DNA from: an uncultured Porphyromonadaceae bacterium | GTDB taxonomy: Bacteria > Bacteroidota > Bacteroidia > Bacteroidales > Muribaculaceae | Reading direction: 5' to 3' | DNA length: 24,774 nucleotides | NCBI GenBank assembly: GCA_937901905.1 | Contig: CALDIF010000088.1 | Span: 1 to 24,774 of the forward strand | Shown: positions 8,218 to 15,038 of the stretch, piece after piece | Layout: each line of letters opens with the position of its first letter | Position numbering within the stretch: the first letter of the stretch is position 1 | Program-made: the position numbers and the translations under genes | The notes under the pieces: generated by a model | What the model was told of the DNA's origin: nothing | What the model saw: the letters and a program-made list of their open reading frames with translations, nothing else | Databases searched by the model: none

Positions 8218-10227
8218 CCTTATAGCACGCGACACCACCCATGCCGACGACAATCGCGCTCCCGTGGGTGCTGTACCGCACATGCCGATGCGCACTACGC
8301 TGACGGGTGCCGAGACGGGTAATACCGTTATCGGTGCCTTGATTTGTCCGTTGATGTGCACCCTCACCAATACAGCCCCGTGACAAGACACACCACGGTC
8401 GCCCCAAAGGGTCAGTTCCAAGCAGACCGGATTGTCGCTGTCGGGTGTCCACGTCACGCGCTCGACCTCGCTCATGCCTCCGTTCAATGCCACGGCATGA
8501 CTCTCGTAGCACACCTCGACATCATCGACAGATTCCTCAATGGAAAGGTCAAGCACATCACCGCCGGCGGTGATGCCTAACACCCGGGCTACACGTTGAT
8601 ATAATTGTGACAGGCGCAGTGTGCGTTGCGACCGCAATCGGCTTTCGCCGATAACGGTTATTGAGCCGTCGCTCCCACGCAACCACAGTTCGCCCGTCGT
8701 GTCGCACATTGCCAATTCGACGGCATCACACCCCCTCATCAAGGTTATTACCGTGTTACCGCCGGCATGGCGCAACACGTTGCCGGCGGTGACATAGTAG
8801 ATGCCTAGCTCGCCTTCAACGGGGTGGACACCGCGTTTGATTACCGTGCGGTACACGAGTCGCGGCTCGCCCGGTGCTCCGCTCGATGACTGTGGCACAG
8901 CGTAGATACCGTCGCCCGTGAACACATACACCACGTAGCGCCCCGCGCTGCCCCAAAAGAGCGGGCGTGTCACCGGCAGTAATGCCATCGCCTCGGCTCC
9001 CGTCACCTGTCGGCTGTAAGCGCACACCAAGGGGTTGCCTGTTGCACTCATCGCTAATGTCCCGTTGCCGGTGAGCGCGTAGTAACGTCCGTTGTGGGTG
9101 AGTGAGTCCACCAGTGGGACATCGGTCAATATTGTTGCCATGTTGATTGTGACCGACGGTTTGACTTTTTCACCGGTCGACAGGGTTGTGAAGCCGGCAT
9201 TGCCGGTCGGGTCGGTGCAACGGGCTATGACGGTGTAGGTGTCGCTCAAACGCAGTGTCGCCACGGTGCTTGTTTGTGACTCGTCGGCAAGGCGAGCGAC
9301 GAGACGGTAGGCACGGCTGCCGCTGCTGCTGTCGGTCACTGCGCGCAAACTCGCCGGTTGATAGGTGTTGACCAAGCTCAACTCGTCGCTCACCATGAGG
9401 TCAATCGACTTGACCAATGACCACCATGCGCGTCCCACACCACGCGTTATTGTCGCTGTCACGTCATAGGTGATGATGCTCATTGCCAATGCCTCCAATC
9501 CGGTAAACTCGCTGCTCGTGTGAGTGACATCAGCCACCGACTCACGAGCCGCGTTAGCGGTGGCAACATCGCTCAACACGACAGGCTCGCTCAGCCACAA
9601 GTAGGTGTCGTCATGCAGTCGCACGCCGTAGCGCGCCAATATCAATCCACAATGTCGACCGTCACGACGTGCCGTGTTCTCAAGGTCGCGCCATGTCTGT
9701 TGCAGCCTGTCGTTAATCACTTCGGTATCGGTCGCGCTCAACGGCGTTGTCCAGCGCGTATAAGGCGTGGCAAACGTCATCGCCGCTATTGTTGCTGTCG
9801 TCGTGCTGCGGTTCGACTCGCTCACGGTCACCGACGGCACGACATCGGCATTGCGCAACTCCTGCCACGTGCCCGTTGTTTCGCTCAATGCTGTCATGCC
9901 CATTGTTGTTGTTATTATCAGCAGGCCACCGCACTCGTCGGCGTGCAACAACGTTTCGTCGGCACCGAGGGTGAACACATGTGTACCGTCTACTCTCACC
10001 CTGTCACCGGTTTGCCACACCATGCGTCCGTCGGTCAACTCGAGCAGCAAGCGTGACGATGCGGGCACAGCACCCACCGCAGTGGGGTTGCCGACCACGG
10101 CGAGTGTTCCCTCGTGTTCGCGCAGATTGACCACTCGTGCCCCCTCACCGGGGCTGCTTGCCACGCTGTTGAACAAACTGCGCTCGCCACGTGGCACAAT
10201 TTCTATTGATGTTGTGTGTGTCTTCAT
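8212..10227 (-). CDS. Uncharacterised 671-aa protein, possibly beta-propeller-like
   Basis: Family not recognised. The protein is beta-rich and Thr/Val/Gly-rich, with no signal peptide or membrane segment. Short blade-like repeats occur: LLLELTDGRMVWQTGD, HVFTLGADETLL and GLLIITTTMGMTAL in the first 120 residues, and YVVYVFTGDGIYAVP, GIYYVTAGNVLRH, GELWLRGSDGSITV and ITAGGDVLDLS between about 440 and 570. These suggest a propeller or repeated beta-sheet fold (inference). The first three residues are MKT. It lies 29 bp downstream of the 182-aa gene on the same strand, so the two are probably co-transcribed from the promoter at 10845-10873. Its 3' end overlaps the guanylyltransferase gene. A remnant of prophage structural genes is one alternative. 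Confidence 0.75.
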   Translation of the reverse strand: MKTHTTSIEIVPRGERSLFNSVASSPGEGARVVNLREHEGTLAVVGNPTAVGAVPASSRLLLELTDGRMVWQTGDRVRVDGTHVFTLGADETLLHADECGGLLIITTTMGMTALSETTGTWQELRNADVVPSVTVSESNRSTTTATIAAMTFATPYTRWTTPLSATDTEVINDRLQQTWRDLENTARRDGRHCGLILARYGVRLHDDTYLWLSEPVVLSDVATANAARESVADVTHTSSEFTGLEALAMSIITYDVTATITRGVGRAWWSLVKSIDLMVSDELSLVNTYQPASLRAVTDSSSGSRAYRLVARLADESQTSTVATLRLSDTYTVIARCTDPTGNAGFTTLSTGEKVKPSVTINMATILTDVPLVDSLTHNGRYYALTGNGTLAMSATGNPLVCAYSRQVTGAEAMALLPVTRPLFWGSAGRYVVYVFTGDGIYAVPQSSSGAPGEPRLVYRTVIKRGVHPVEGELGIYYVTAGNVLRHAGGNTVITLMRGCDAVELAMCDTTGELWLRGSDGSITVIGESRLRSQRTLRLSQLYQRVARVLGITAGGDVLDLSIEESVDDVEVCYESHAVALNGGMSEVERVTWTPDSDNPVCLELTLWGDRGVSCHGAVLVRVHINGQIKAPITVLPVSAPVSVVRIGMCGTAPTGARLSSAWVVSRAIRS

Positions 10228-10256
10228 CAGTAGTTCGTTTAGTCTTCAGGTTGTTA

Positions 10257-10805
10257 TCAACGCGCGTGCTGACACGGCAAAAGTGAGATGTGAAAACGGT
10301 ATCGTCCGCCGCTTGGCTTGACGACACTGAGGGCTGTGGCGAGTACCGGCGTTTCATCGTCTATGCCATATAACAACAGTCGGTCGCCGTAATCGGCAAC
10401 AACGGGATAGGTAGTGCCCGCTCGCAGCCACGGCGTGGCTTGTCGACGCACAACGTCGCTGTCGGGTTCCGCAAAGGTGCGTACACCTGCAACCCACGAA
10501 CTCAACCGCCACTCCACGGGGCGCACGTAGCGTAGCGGCGGTCGCGCCACCACAAAGCCGTGCTCGCGGTCAACGGTGAGTGCGGTCTCGTTGCTCAAGT
10601 CCTCTATGGGCAATAAGTGAGACGGTGCCGTCAGTAATAACTCGGCATACCACCGGCGCATCTGTTCGGTCAAGTACGCGTCAAGGTCAATACCGTCCTC
10701 GCGCTCGATGACACACTCGTGACGCAAATCTTCAAGTCGATGCACTCGTTTCCACAGTGTGAGCATCTCGGTCTCGCTCAAGTCGTAAAAACAGTCTTCA
10801 TTCAT
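10257..10805 (-). CDS. Uncharacterised 182-aa protein
   Basis: Family not recognised. The N-terminal half (about residues 8-75) is rich in charged residues and looks helical (LSETEMLTLWKRVHRLEDLR ...). The C-terminal half appears to be beta strands (FVVARPPLRYVRPVEWRLSSWV ... RLLLYGIDDETPVLATALSVV). There is no signal peptide or transmembrane segment. It is the first gene of a two-gene leftward unit with the 671-aa gene 29 bp downstream, suggesting a shared function. The ATG at 10805 lies about 33 nt after the predicted transcription start. Confidence 0.75.
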   Translation of the reverse strand: MNEDCFYDLSETEMLTLWKRVHRLEDLRHECVIEREDGIDLDAYLTEQMRRWYAELLLTAPSHLLPIEDLSNETALTVDREHGFVVARPPLRYVRPVEWRLSSWVAGVRTFAEPDSDVVRRQATPWLRAGTTYPVVADYGDRLLLYGIDDETPVLATALSVVKPSGGRYRFHISLLPCQHAR

Positions 10806-10844
10806 TGTGATAGTTTAGCTTTATCGTTTTATATAAGTTGCGGA

Positions 10845-10873
10845 CAAATGTATGTGTGGCAACAGCATTTCAA
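10845..10873 (-). promoter_or_regulatory. Promoter of the 182-aa/671-aa gene pair
   Basis: On the minus strand, TACATTTG (plus strand 10845-10852) fits TAnnTTTG, with a TTG (10871-10873) 18 bp further upstream. Spacing is slightly short of the usual 19-20 bp, so the -33 box is less certain than the -7 box. Confidence 0.55.
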
Positions 10874-10941
10874 CGATGCCGTTTTATCACAGTGTCTTGA
10901 GTGGCGCGTGTGATTCGGGCAAAGTGTCGGATATACAAAAG

Positions 10942-10978
10942 CAACCCACGGTGACTCTTTAGGTTGCACCGTGGGTTG
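10942..10978 (-). terminator. Hairpin terminator of the Cys-rich gene
   Basis: A perfect 12-bp inverted repeat, CAACCCACGGTG (10942-10953) and CACCGTGGGTTG (10967-10978), with a 13-nt loop. Read leftward it is followed by CTTTTGT. It lies about 75 bp after the stop of the Cys-rich gene. Its core CCCACGGTG...CACCGTGGG is the same as that at 6586-6614, so a repeat-family hairpin may have been recruited as a terminator. Confidence 0.6.
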
Positions 10979-11051
10979 TAAAAGCGGGCAGGGCGAGGTC
11001 AGCATCGGTTGCGCCTCTCCTCATTAAGGGCAAGGGTGAAAGCCCGTCTTG

Positions 11052-11486
11052 TCACTTCTTCTCCTCTGCACTCACAGGGGGAACTTTACAGTAGGGCTCT
11101 TTTTTCACCGGAACAACAGTTTTCTTGTCACAGTTAGCGGCTTTGCCTTTCTTGCAGCAGTTAGCGGCTTCGCCTTTCTTGTCGCAGTTAGCGGCTTCGC
11201 CCTTCTTGTCGCAGTTAGCGGCTTCGCCTTTCTTGTCACAGTTAGCGGCTTCGCCCTTCTTGCAGCAGTTAGCGGCTTTGCCTTTCTTGTCGCAGTTAGC
11301 GGCTTCGCCTTTCTTGTCACAGTTAGCGGCTTCGCCTTTCTTGTCGCAGTTAGCGGCTTCGCCCTTCTTGCAACCGGTCGTACAACCTTGAGTGGGACAA
11401 TTCTTATCATCGCCGGTTGTACTTGTCGTGGCAACTGCAGCGACCGACATGAATGCTGCGATGGCAAATAACAGTAATTTCTTCAT
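11052..11486 (-). CDS. Exported Cys-rich tandem-repeat protein
   Basis: 144 residues. It has a clear signal peptide (MKKLLLFAIAAFMSVAAVA), then a short region with three Cys, then nine tandem 9-residue units of consensus GEAANCDKK (residues 42-122). Two units have CC in place of CD, and two have K in place of E. A 22-residue tail holds one more Cys. The mature protein has about 15 Cys and many Lys, which would suit metal binding or disulfide cross-linking in the envelope, but no known family was recognised. Because the DNA unit is 27 bp, other frames also stay open here; the signal peptide identifies this frame as real. It lies 41 bp downstream of the beta-barrel gene, probably in one operon. 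Confidence 0.8.
   Translation of the reverse strand: MKKLLLFAIAAFMSVAAVATTSTTGDDKNCPTQGCTTGCKKGEAANCDKKGEAANCDKKGEAANCDKKGKAANCCKKGEAANCDKKGEAANCDKKGEAANCDKKGEAANCCKKGKAANCDKKTVVPVKKEPYCKVPPVSAEEKK
11121..11363 (-). repeat. Nine 27-bp in-frame tandem repeats
   Basis: Nine units of 27 bp encode GEAANCDKK and variants. Differences are mostly single third-position changes (GAC/GAT-type, GGC/GGG-type) plus the CD to CC replacements in units 4 and 8. This near-identity suggests recent expansion and a likely variable copy number between strains. Confidence 0.92.
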
Positions 11487-11527
11487 AATAACTTGTTTTA
11501 TAATTGGTTATGTTTGTTTAAATATCG

Positions 11528-12208
11528 TCAATAGATGTTGCTGAACAGACCGCTATAACTTAGTGTGATACCATAGTGTATGCCGCCATAAGTCGTGGGC
11601 ATCTTGCCGTGATAGCGCGCTCCGGTTACCGTGGGGGTCAGTCGCACGCTCGATGTGTAGCGTTTGTTATCGACAAAACGGCTGTGTAACTTGATGTCAA
11701 TGTCAACCGCCACTTGCCATGAAACGCTGTTGAGCGAGACATCGCTCGCCTTTGTGACGGTGAACACGTCGTGTCCCTCGTCGTTGACGCTCCACATGAT
11801 GTCGTTGACGCTCCAGCCCAGTCGATGATACACCATACCGGCAAGCGGAGTTATACTCACCGCACTGCCACGATAAGCCGTGTAGCCGAGCAGTACGCGT
11901 GTGGCTACGTGCCCGGGGTGTTTCGTCGCATTTAGTTGTAAATCACGCCCTTGCGCATCGTAGGAGCCGAATGGATTGGCGACTTTCAATGACGGTTGAC
12001 CGTAGGCGACACCTGCCTTGACGCGCAAGTTGCTGTAGTCGACCTCTAACGCCCCGCCAAAGGTGAATTCGCCCTTAAGCAAGTCGCTCACGTCACCACC
12101 GGGCAACAGAACACCGACACCGGCTTCGAAGCCGTAGTGCAACGGTGTCGCGGCCGGTGCGGTTGCTGTCGTCATCGCGACTATCGCTATCAACAAGAGT
12201 TTTTTCAT
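11528..12208 (-). CDS. Outer-membrane beta-barrel protein
   Basis: 226 residues. The signal peptide (MKKLLLIAIVAMTTATAPAA) is followed by alternating beta strands (LHYGFEAGVGVLLPGG, FTFGGALEVDYSNLRVKAGVAYG, HVATRVLLGYTAYRGSAVSITPLAGMVYHRLG, SSVRLTPTVTGARYHG, GIHYGITLSYSGLF). It ends in an aromatic residue (SNIY), as expected for a small OmpA/OmpW-sized barrel of about 8-10 strands. The specific function is not identifiable. It is the first gene of a leftward pair with the Cys-rich protein. No clear TAnnTTTG element was seen upstream. Confidence 0.8.
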   Translation of the reverse strand: MKKLLLIAIVAMTTATAPAATPLHYGFEAGVGVLLPGGDVSDLLKGEFTFGGALEVDYSNLRVKAGVAYGQPSLKVANPFGSYDAQGRDLQLNATKHPGHVATRVLLGYTAYRGSAVSITPLAGMVYHRLGWSVNDIMWSVNDEGHDVFTVTKASDVSLNSVSWQVAVDIDIKLHSRFVDNKRYTSSVRLTPTVTGARYHGKMPTTYGGIHYGITLSYSGLFSNIY

Positions 12209-12392
12209 TACTGTTTCATTTTTATCTCGTAAATCGGCGTAAATCGGCGTAACTGCGCCCGTGAGGGCGAAATATAGATAACCGTAGGTGGAGCGCAGCG
12301 TAACCTACGGACGGCCCATGATGGGAGCGTAGCGACCGAATGTTGGGGAGTAAAGACCTCCCCAACCCCCTCTATTTAGGAGTGGGTTGGGA
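12209..12392. repeat. Intergenic repeats between the beta-barrel gene and the CRISPR array
   Basis: Contains tandem AAATCGGCGT units (about 12230-12251), CGCCCgtgaGGGCG (12257-12270), the inverted repeat CCGTAGGT/ACCTACGG (12282-12289 and 12303-12310) around GGAGCGCAGCG, and CCCAACCC/GGGTTGGG (12361-12368 and 12384-12391) directly beside the first CRISPR repeat. The GGTGGAGCGCAGC core recurs at about 6591 and 22505, marking a genome-wide repeat family. The last hairpin could end the leftward CRISPR transcript. Confidence 0.6.
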
Positions 12393-13165
12393 GTCTTAAT
12401 CCTTGTTTTAGTGGAAGTAGTAAAAGTAGACTGGATGTCCTGCTCGTTGTCTTTGCTTTCCTGCTGTCTTAATCCTTGTTTTAGTGGAAGTAGTAAAAGT
12501 AGACACAAAAGATGGCGAAGAGAAATTCGCCGTGTTGTCTTAATCCTTGTTTTAGTGGAAGTAGTAAAAGTAGACCGAAGATGAACAAAGATTCGGTTAT
12601 AAGCCCGCAAAGTCTTAATCCTTGTTTTAGTGGAAGTAGTAAAAGTAGCCCTCGAAGACTACGGCGCGGATGCAAGTGAATACAAGCGTCTTAATCCTTG
12701 TTTTAGTGGAAGTAGTAAAAGTAGAGAGTACTACGTTAGTATGTCCGCGCTAGAAATGGACAGTCTTAATCCTTGTTTTAGTGGAAGTAGTAAAAGTAGA
12801 CTCTGAAAGAGTACTACCACAGCTTGTCGGCCACAGAGGGTCTTAATCCTTGTTTTAGTGGAAGTAGTAAAAGTAGCCTGACAGTGAGTTGAACAATATG
12901 ACTGTTGTAGGTCTTAATCCTTGTTTTAGTGGAAGTAGTAAAAGTAGTTATAGACCGAGAATAATAACTTCATTTGATTCGTGTCTTAATCCTTGTTTTA
13001 GTGGAAGTAGTAAAAGTAGCTTGACTCCTGAAACACATGATGAATGGATGACACGTCTTAATCCTTGTTTTAGTGGAAGTAGTAAAAGTAGAGTAATAGG
13101 GCAGTTTATCAGTGTTATTGGCATAATGGTCTTAATCCTTGTTTTAGTGGAAGTAGTAAAAGTAG
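12393..13165 (-). CRISPR. CRISPR array, 11 repeats and 10 spacers, no cas genes nearby
   Basis: Eleven identical 37-nt repeats begin on the plus strand with GTCTTAATCCTTG and end with AGTAAAAGTAG. They start at 12393, 12466, 12537, 12612, 12688, 12763, 12840, 12911, 12983, 13055 and 13129. The ten spacers are 36, 34, 38, 39, 38, 40, 34, 35, 35 and 37 nt, all different. On the minus strand the repeat ends in ATTAAGAC, similar to the ATTGAAAC-type 5' tag of type I/III crRNAs. The right flank is AT-rich and holds a leftward promoter, so transcription is probably leftward with the newest spacers at the right. The variable spacer lengths and tag suggest type III or I-B (inference). No cas gene is in the window. 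Confidence 0.97.
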
Positions 13166-13330
13166 AGGAAAAACAATTAACCTAAAATGTATCAGTTGTT
13201 TATCAAAAGATAAATATATGTTTTTAACATTTGTTGGCTAAAAAAGTCCCTCAAATTTGCGACTGCAAAGGTACAAATAATCATTGAATTATGCAAACTA
13301 ATTTTTTTTACTCATTTTTTTTCTCTTGTA
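13166..13330 (-). promoter_or_regulatory. CRISPR leader
   Basis: An AT-rich stretch immediately right of the last repeat. On the minus strand it carries TTTG (plus strand 13294-13297), a 20-bp spacer and TACCTTTG (13266-13273), a full match to the Bacteroidetes promoter. Transcription would start near 13259 and run leftward through about 94 nt of leader into the array. Confidence 0.75.
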
Positions 13331-13580
13331 AATCAACGTAAATCGGCTAAATATGTAATTAGTGTAATTCGTGAAATTAGTAGTTCGTTCTATCTCTCGA
13401 GAATTGCCGTAAAGAAAAAGATCACACCGGTACATCTGTCAGTCCTCGCCACGCAGCGAGTAGTGGGGGCTGTACCCAAAACGATGTCCCCGACAAAATT
13501 TCCTTACAATATTTGCGTTAAAAAACTAAAAGCATTGAAAAAACACCGTCGGGGTGTGATAATTTGTGTTTTCTTTTTCT
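13331..13580. other. Intergenic stretch between CRISPR leader and the secreted-protein gene
   Basis: No gene seen. It starts with the dispersed GTAAATC(A/G)(A/G)CGTAAAT-type motif and short GTAATTAGTG/CGTGAAATTAG iterations (13328-13384). It also has a small stem CTCGCcacgcaGCGAG (about 13446-13461) and the hairpin ACACCgtcgGGGTGT (about 13543-13557). Confidence 0.5.
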
Positions 13581-13588
13581 TAACTTTG
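13581..13588 (+). promoter_or_regulatory. -7 element very close to the start codon
   Basis: TAACTTTG matches TAnnTTTG and lies only 7 bp before the ATG at 13596. If used, transcription starts about 4 nt before the ATG, giving an almost leaderless mRNA. No strong -33 TTTG stands at the usual spacing. Confidence 0.5.
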
Positions 13589-13595
13589 CAATCCT

Positions 13596-15011
13596 ATGAA
13601 AATTCGATTACTCATATATACCATATTGCTGCTCGCAATAGCCGTGCAGGGCGCGGCACAAACGATAGCGTTCGAGGGTAATGACGCTCAGGTGATAGAT
13701 GTCAAACCCGAGACCGCTACCGGATTACATCACATCTATGTCCTTCACAACACCGATGGAGTAGCAATGACTTATACTGCCGCCACAGCGAGTGCTGCCG
13801 TCACATGGCAGGACTATGGCGAGCAGGGTGGAGGATATGCAACCGAGACGGCAGGTGTGACCCGGTCGGGGCGCGAGACCCGTCTTGACAACGTGATACC
13901 TAATCGTGGATATATCATCACCGAAGGCACAACACCCACTTACGTGTGGGTGACCGATTACGACTCGTTCGGTTGTTCGCTCTCCCGCCTCGTTGCCGAG
14001 CCGGCGAACGACTGTGGCACAGCGACACTCACCGTGGGCGGTGATGCTCCCGAGATAGTGTATTACAGCATCAATGGAGCGCGACGGGTGCTTGACCGTC
14101 AATTCAAACTCACCTATAACACCCTCGAGTGGAACGACAGCACACAATGGCAAGAGGTTGAGGTGGTTGAAAACCTTGAGAGTTTGCACTCCACTATCGG
14201 AGTGCCCGCTCCGTTGTGCAACACCGTTTTCACCCTTACCGGCGACCGCTTCCTCGCCGAATGGGACGAGGATATTGTCTGCGAGAGTGACACCTACATT
14301 ACATCGTCGGTTGACGTGCGCGCCACTGCCGTGCAGGACGAGCGCGAGAATGATAATGAGAAATCGCTCGCCGATGGTGTCTCCGGTACCATGGGCGGCA
14401 GTGCGCCCGTGCATATCGTGTTCACCGGTTGGCCCACCGATGCCGTCGTTTATCGAGAGTGGCAGATGTCTCAAGACATAGACTTCGATAATATCGAACT
14501 TCGTCTTAATCAAGACGAAGTGGACTACACGTTCAACACGAGTGGCACCTACTATTGGCGCTATATAGGTGCCAACGACACGGGCGAGTGTGAGGCGATG
14601 TCCGAGACACTCACTGTGAGCGTGGGTGTGAGCGAATTGCTGTGTCCCAACGTGTTTTCGCCCGGCTCGAGCACGGGTGTTAACGACGTGTGGAAAGTGT
14701 CTTATAGTTCGATTGTTGAGTTCCATTGCTGGATCTTCAACAGGTGGGGTGTTAAAATGTGTGAGTTCACCGATCCCTCACAGGGCTGGGATGGTACCTA
14801 TAACGGCAAGACGGTCGGTTCGGGTGTCTACTACTATGTCATCAACGCCAAGGGCAGTGACGGCAAGCCGTACAAACTCAGTGGTGACATCAATGTGATA
14901 CGCTACAAAGACAACCCCTATGGCACGGGAACCGGCGATGTCGACCCGGACGGCACAACCGGCGACGTAACAGGTGGAGATGACGAAACCGGTGGCAACA
15001 TCACCGAGTGA
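13596..15011 (+). CDS. Secreted protein with gliding-motility-associated (T9SS type B-like) C-terminal domain
   Basis: 471 residues. A signal peptide (MKIRLLIYTILLLAIAVQGAAQ) leads into beta-rich, Ig-like regions of about 320 residues with DWxDYGEQGG-like and TYYWRYIG segments. Residues about 348-438 form the type B sorting domain: CPNVFSPGSSTGVNDVW, the FNRWGVKMCEF strand, WDGTYNGKTVGSGVYYYVI and the closing GDINVIR. In known T9SS cargo this domain directs export to the surface. Unusually, a 33-residue Gly/Asp/Thr-rich tail follows the domain, which normally ends the protein. uvrA follows 27 bp downstream on the same strand, so the two may be co-transcribed. Confidence 0.8.
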   Translation: MKIRLLIYTILLLAIAVQGAAQTIAFEGNDAQVIDVKPETATGLHHIYVLHNTDGVAMTYTAATASAAVTWQDYGEQGGGYATETAGVTRSGRETRLDNVIPNRGYIITEGTTPTYVWVTDYDSFGCSLSRLVAEPANDCGTATLTVGGDAPEIVYYSINGARRVLDRQFKLTYNTLEWNDSTQWQEVEVVENLESLHSTIGVPAPLCNTVFTLTGDRFLAEWDEDIVCESDTYITSSVDVRATAVQDERENDNEKSLADGVSGTMGGSAPVHIVFTGWPTDAVVYREWQMSQDIDFDNIELRLNQDEVDYTFNTSGTYYWRYIGANDTGECEAMSETLTVSVGVSELLCPNVFSPGSSTGVNDVWKVSYSSIVEFHCWIFNRWGVKMCEFTDPSQGWDGTYNGKTVGSGVYYYVINAKGSDGKPYKLSGDINVIRYKDNPYGTGTGDVDPDGTTGDVTGGDDETGGNITE

Positions 15012-15038
15012 CAAACGTTCAACTGATTTTTTTTGAAC

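Noticed and set aside
11049..11471. 140-codon plus-strand ORF and other open frames over the Cys-rich repeats
   Set aside because: The 27-bp period keeps all frames open. Only the minus-strand frame with the MKKLLLFAIAAFMS signal peptide is convincing.
12649..12687. Spacer 4 as a third relative of spacers 5 and 6 (plus-strand peptide LEDYGADASEYK)
   Set aside because: Only three of twelve positions match the spacer 6 peptide and codons do not align; too weak to claim.
12305..13185. Several ORFs of 64-101 codons across the CRISPR array (peptides with repeated NPCFSGSSKS or LLLLPLKQGLR)
   Set aside because: They are translations of the 37-nt repeats and change identity with spacer length; not genes.
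13431..13500. Possible riboswitch before the 13596 gene
   Set aside because: Only one small stem (CTCGC/GCGAG) is visible and no known riboswitch core; the -7 box lies downstream, so this stretch would not be in that mRNA.
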